NCBI RefSeq assembly: GCF_900167085.1
Contig: NZ_FUXA01000013.1
Coordinates: 1-64,000 of the forward strand
Origin: Eubacterium ruminantium
GTDB taxonomy: Bacteria; Bacillota; Clostridia; Lachnospirales; Lachnospiraceae
Reading direction: 5' to 3'
DNA: 64,000 nt
In this document: positions 62,864 to 64,000 of the stretch, in pieces
Position numbering within the stretch: position 1 is the first letter of the stretch
Layout: the number at the start of each line of letters is the position of its first letter
Position numbers and translations under genes: made by a program
Notes under the pieces: generated by a model
What the model was told of the DNA's origin: nothing
What the model saw: only the letters and a program-made list of their open reading frames with translations
Databases searched by the model: none

Positions 62864-64000
62864 TTAATCCACATTCATATTTCGTATATCAACTTTTCGT
62901 ACTCTTCTGCTGGCCATCATGCAGGCTATGATGCATGAGACCACGAGAGCAATAGGATAAATGATATATATCTCCCAAGGATTAATAACAAATTTAATGC
63001 TGTATGCGCCCATCATTTTAAAGAGCTGTCCGCTTGTTATCCTTGTGAAGAAACCTGAACTTAAAATCCCTATAATGGTTCCGATTATAATAACCATCGC
63101 CATCCTCTTGGTCTGCCATACTACAAGCTTTTTGTTGTTAATACCTACAGATTTAAGTGTTGCGATTTCTGATTCCTCTCTTATAAGAAATGTTCTCTGC
63201 ATAAGGACTATGACCATTACACTGATGAAAATAACAATAACTATTACCATTATCTTATATGCAGCGAGCTTTTCAATAACGCCTCCGATCTGATCTCTTA
63301 CAAAGCCTTTTATTGATTTAACTTCCGTATTATATGGAAGTTCTTTTTTCAAAATATCACGGACTTCATCTATACTGACATCTCCTTCAAGATTCATCTG
63401 ATAGCCAAATGCTGACGAGTAAAAATCCATTGAAATGTCTTCATCTTCATGAAATCTTATGCCTTCTCCCATATTACTGAAAGACTGGAAAATGCCTGTA
63501 ATGATATATGGTTTTTCTTCAACTCCCGTATAAATATAAACTGTATCACCGATCTTTGCGTCCAGCTTGTCAGCAATCATTCTCGTTATAGCCACTTCAT
63601 TTTTATACTTTGGAGCCGTCCCCTTCAAATAAGTATATTCATCCGTATGGGTGTTGATCCCCTGAAATGACATGGAATTATATAACTTTTCGCCTTTTCT
63701 GATATTCAGTCTGTAAATGATCTCCATGAAGGATCTTTCGACCTTGATGCCATTTTTGGAAAGAGCATCCTCGACTTTTTTCATTCCTTCCATGACAAAG
63801 TCTTTATTCTTATAATATGCAAGATTCAAGAAATACTCATTATCACTGACAATAATGTCCGAATTCTGAATCGCAAATACAGGAACTATCCTGTCCGAAT
63901 CAAGTGTGTTGATAGTATTGGTCGGCATTATGATAAGCCAGATTCCTACTATTGTTGTAAATATAGGAATTATAAATTTTCTAAGACCTTTCAGGATATC
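62864..64000 (-). CDS. FtsX-like ABC permease, N-terminus missing
   Basis: The frame is open through the right edge. Upstream of the apparent start at 63928, codons for LKGLRKFIIPIFTTIVGIW continue with no ribosome site, so the N-terminus is outside. About 379 residues remain: a large outside domain (~1-230) and three further membrane helices near the C-terminus (IMVIVIVIFISVMVIVLM, AMVIIIGTIIGILSS, IYIIYPIALVVSCIIAC). The FtsX-type domain with its IATLKSVGINNKKLVVWQ is visible. It pairs with the ATPase downstream. Confidence 0.88.
   Translation of the reverse strand, partial: DILKGLRKFIIPIFTTIVGIWLIIMPTNTINTLDSDRIVPVFAIQNSDIIVSDNEYFLNLAYYKNKDFVMEGMKKVEDALSKNGIKVERSFMEIIYRLNIRKGEKLYNSMSFQGINTHTDEYTYLKGTAPKYKNEVAITRMIADKLDAKIGDTVYIYTGVEEKPYIITGIFQSFSNMGEGIRFHEDEDISMDFYSSAFGYQMNLEGDVSIDEVRDILKKELPYNTEVKSIKGFVRDQIGGVIEKLAAYKIMVIVIVIFISVMVIVLMQRTFLIREESEIATLKSVGINNKKLVVWQTKRMAMVIIIGTIIGILSSGFFTRITSGQLFKMMGAYSIKFVINPWEIYIIYPIALVVSCIIACMMASRRVRKVDIRNMNVD

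Overview
The window is low-GC DNA from a Gram-positive bacterium of the Clostridia, most likely a Lachnospiraceae member (Butyrivibrio/Roseburia-like). Pointers are a T-box in front of aspS-gatCAB, diaminopimelate made through DapL, a PPi-type phosphofructokinase, ATP-type PEP carboxykinase, a teichoic-acid-like TagF/TagGH set, a rpsF-ssb-rpsR operon, DnaD/DnaI-type loading proteins, and GGAGG ribosome sites almost everywhere. Genus and species cannot be read from the sequence. Nearly all genes lie on the minus strand; the exceptions are the phosphofructokinase, tRNA-Arg and the psd-TIR pair.

Layout. 1-4.5 kb: the N-terminal ~1,500 codons of a giant secreted surface protein, cut by the left edge, followed by a lone phosphofructokinase. 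6-13.9 kb: a T-box-controlled operon aspS-gatC-gatA-gatB-glycosyltransferase-LCP. 13.9-22.4 kb: GH25 lysozyme, dapL, rpsF-ssb-rpsR with a structured leader, a TagF-like polymerase, ridA and cvfB. 22.4-25.8 kb: two tRNAs, a small membrane protein, a phosphopantetheinyl transferase, an IS605-like hairpin and an unusual carrier protein with an unrecognised partner. 26-28.4 kb: rpmG-secE-nusG-rplK-rplA. 28.6-39 kb: esterase, pseudouridine synthase, polysaccharide ABC exporter, ilvE, prs, dnaD-dnaI and murC.

The accessory part runs from 39 to 52 kb. It holds a compact three-gene operon (TerB-like protein, BrxD/DUF2791-like ATPase, Lhr-like helicase) that looks like a stand-alone defence module. 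Next comes a 1,103-residue LacI-type-sensor/EAL/beta-helix fusion, and then a phosphatidylserine decarboxylase gene overlapping a TIR-transmembrane-propeller protein. 52-64 kb holds a DHH phosphoesterase, pckA with a consensus promoter inside nested dyads, a lipoprotein, a LemA/DUF3137-like membrane group, and an ABC transporter/two-component operon whose permease is cut by the right edge.

Two patterns cut across genes. First, at least four unrelated proteins (TagF-like, RsuA-like, histidine kinase, DUF3137-like) carry in-frame tandem repeats of 15, 21 or 45 bp, usually in surface loops of otherwise conserved domains. Second, two intergenic tandem repeat blocks (~30 bp x3 and 38-40 bp x4) and a 24-bp element repeated upstream of lemA and the neighbouring gene suggest local regulation or repeat-driven variation. 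No CRISPR array, intact insertion sequence or prophage was seen.
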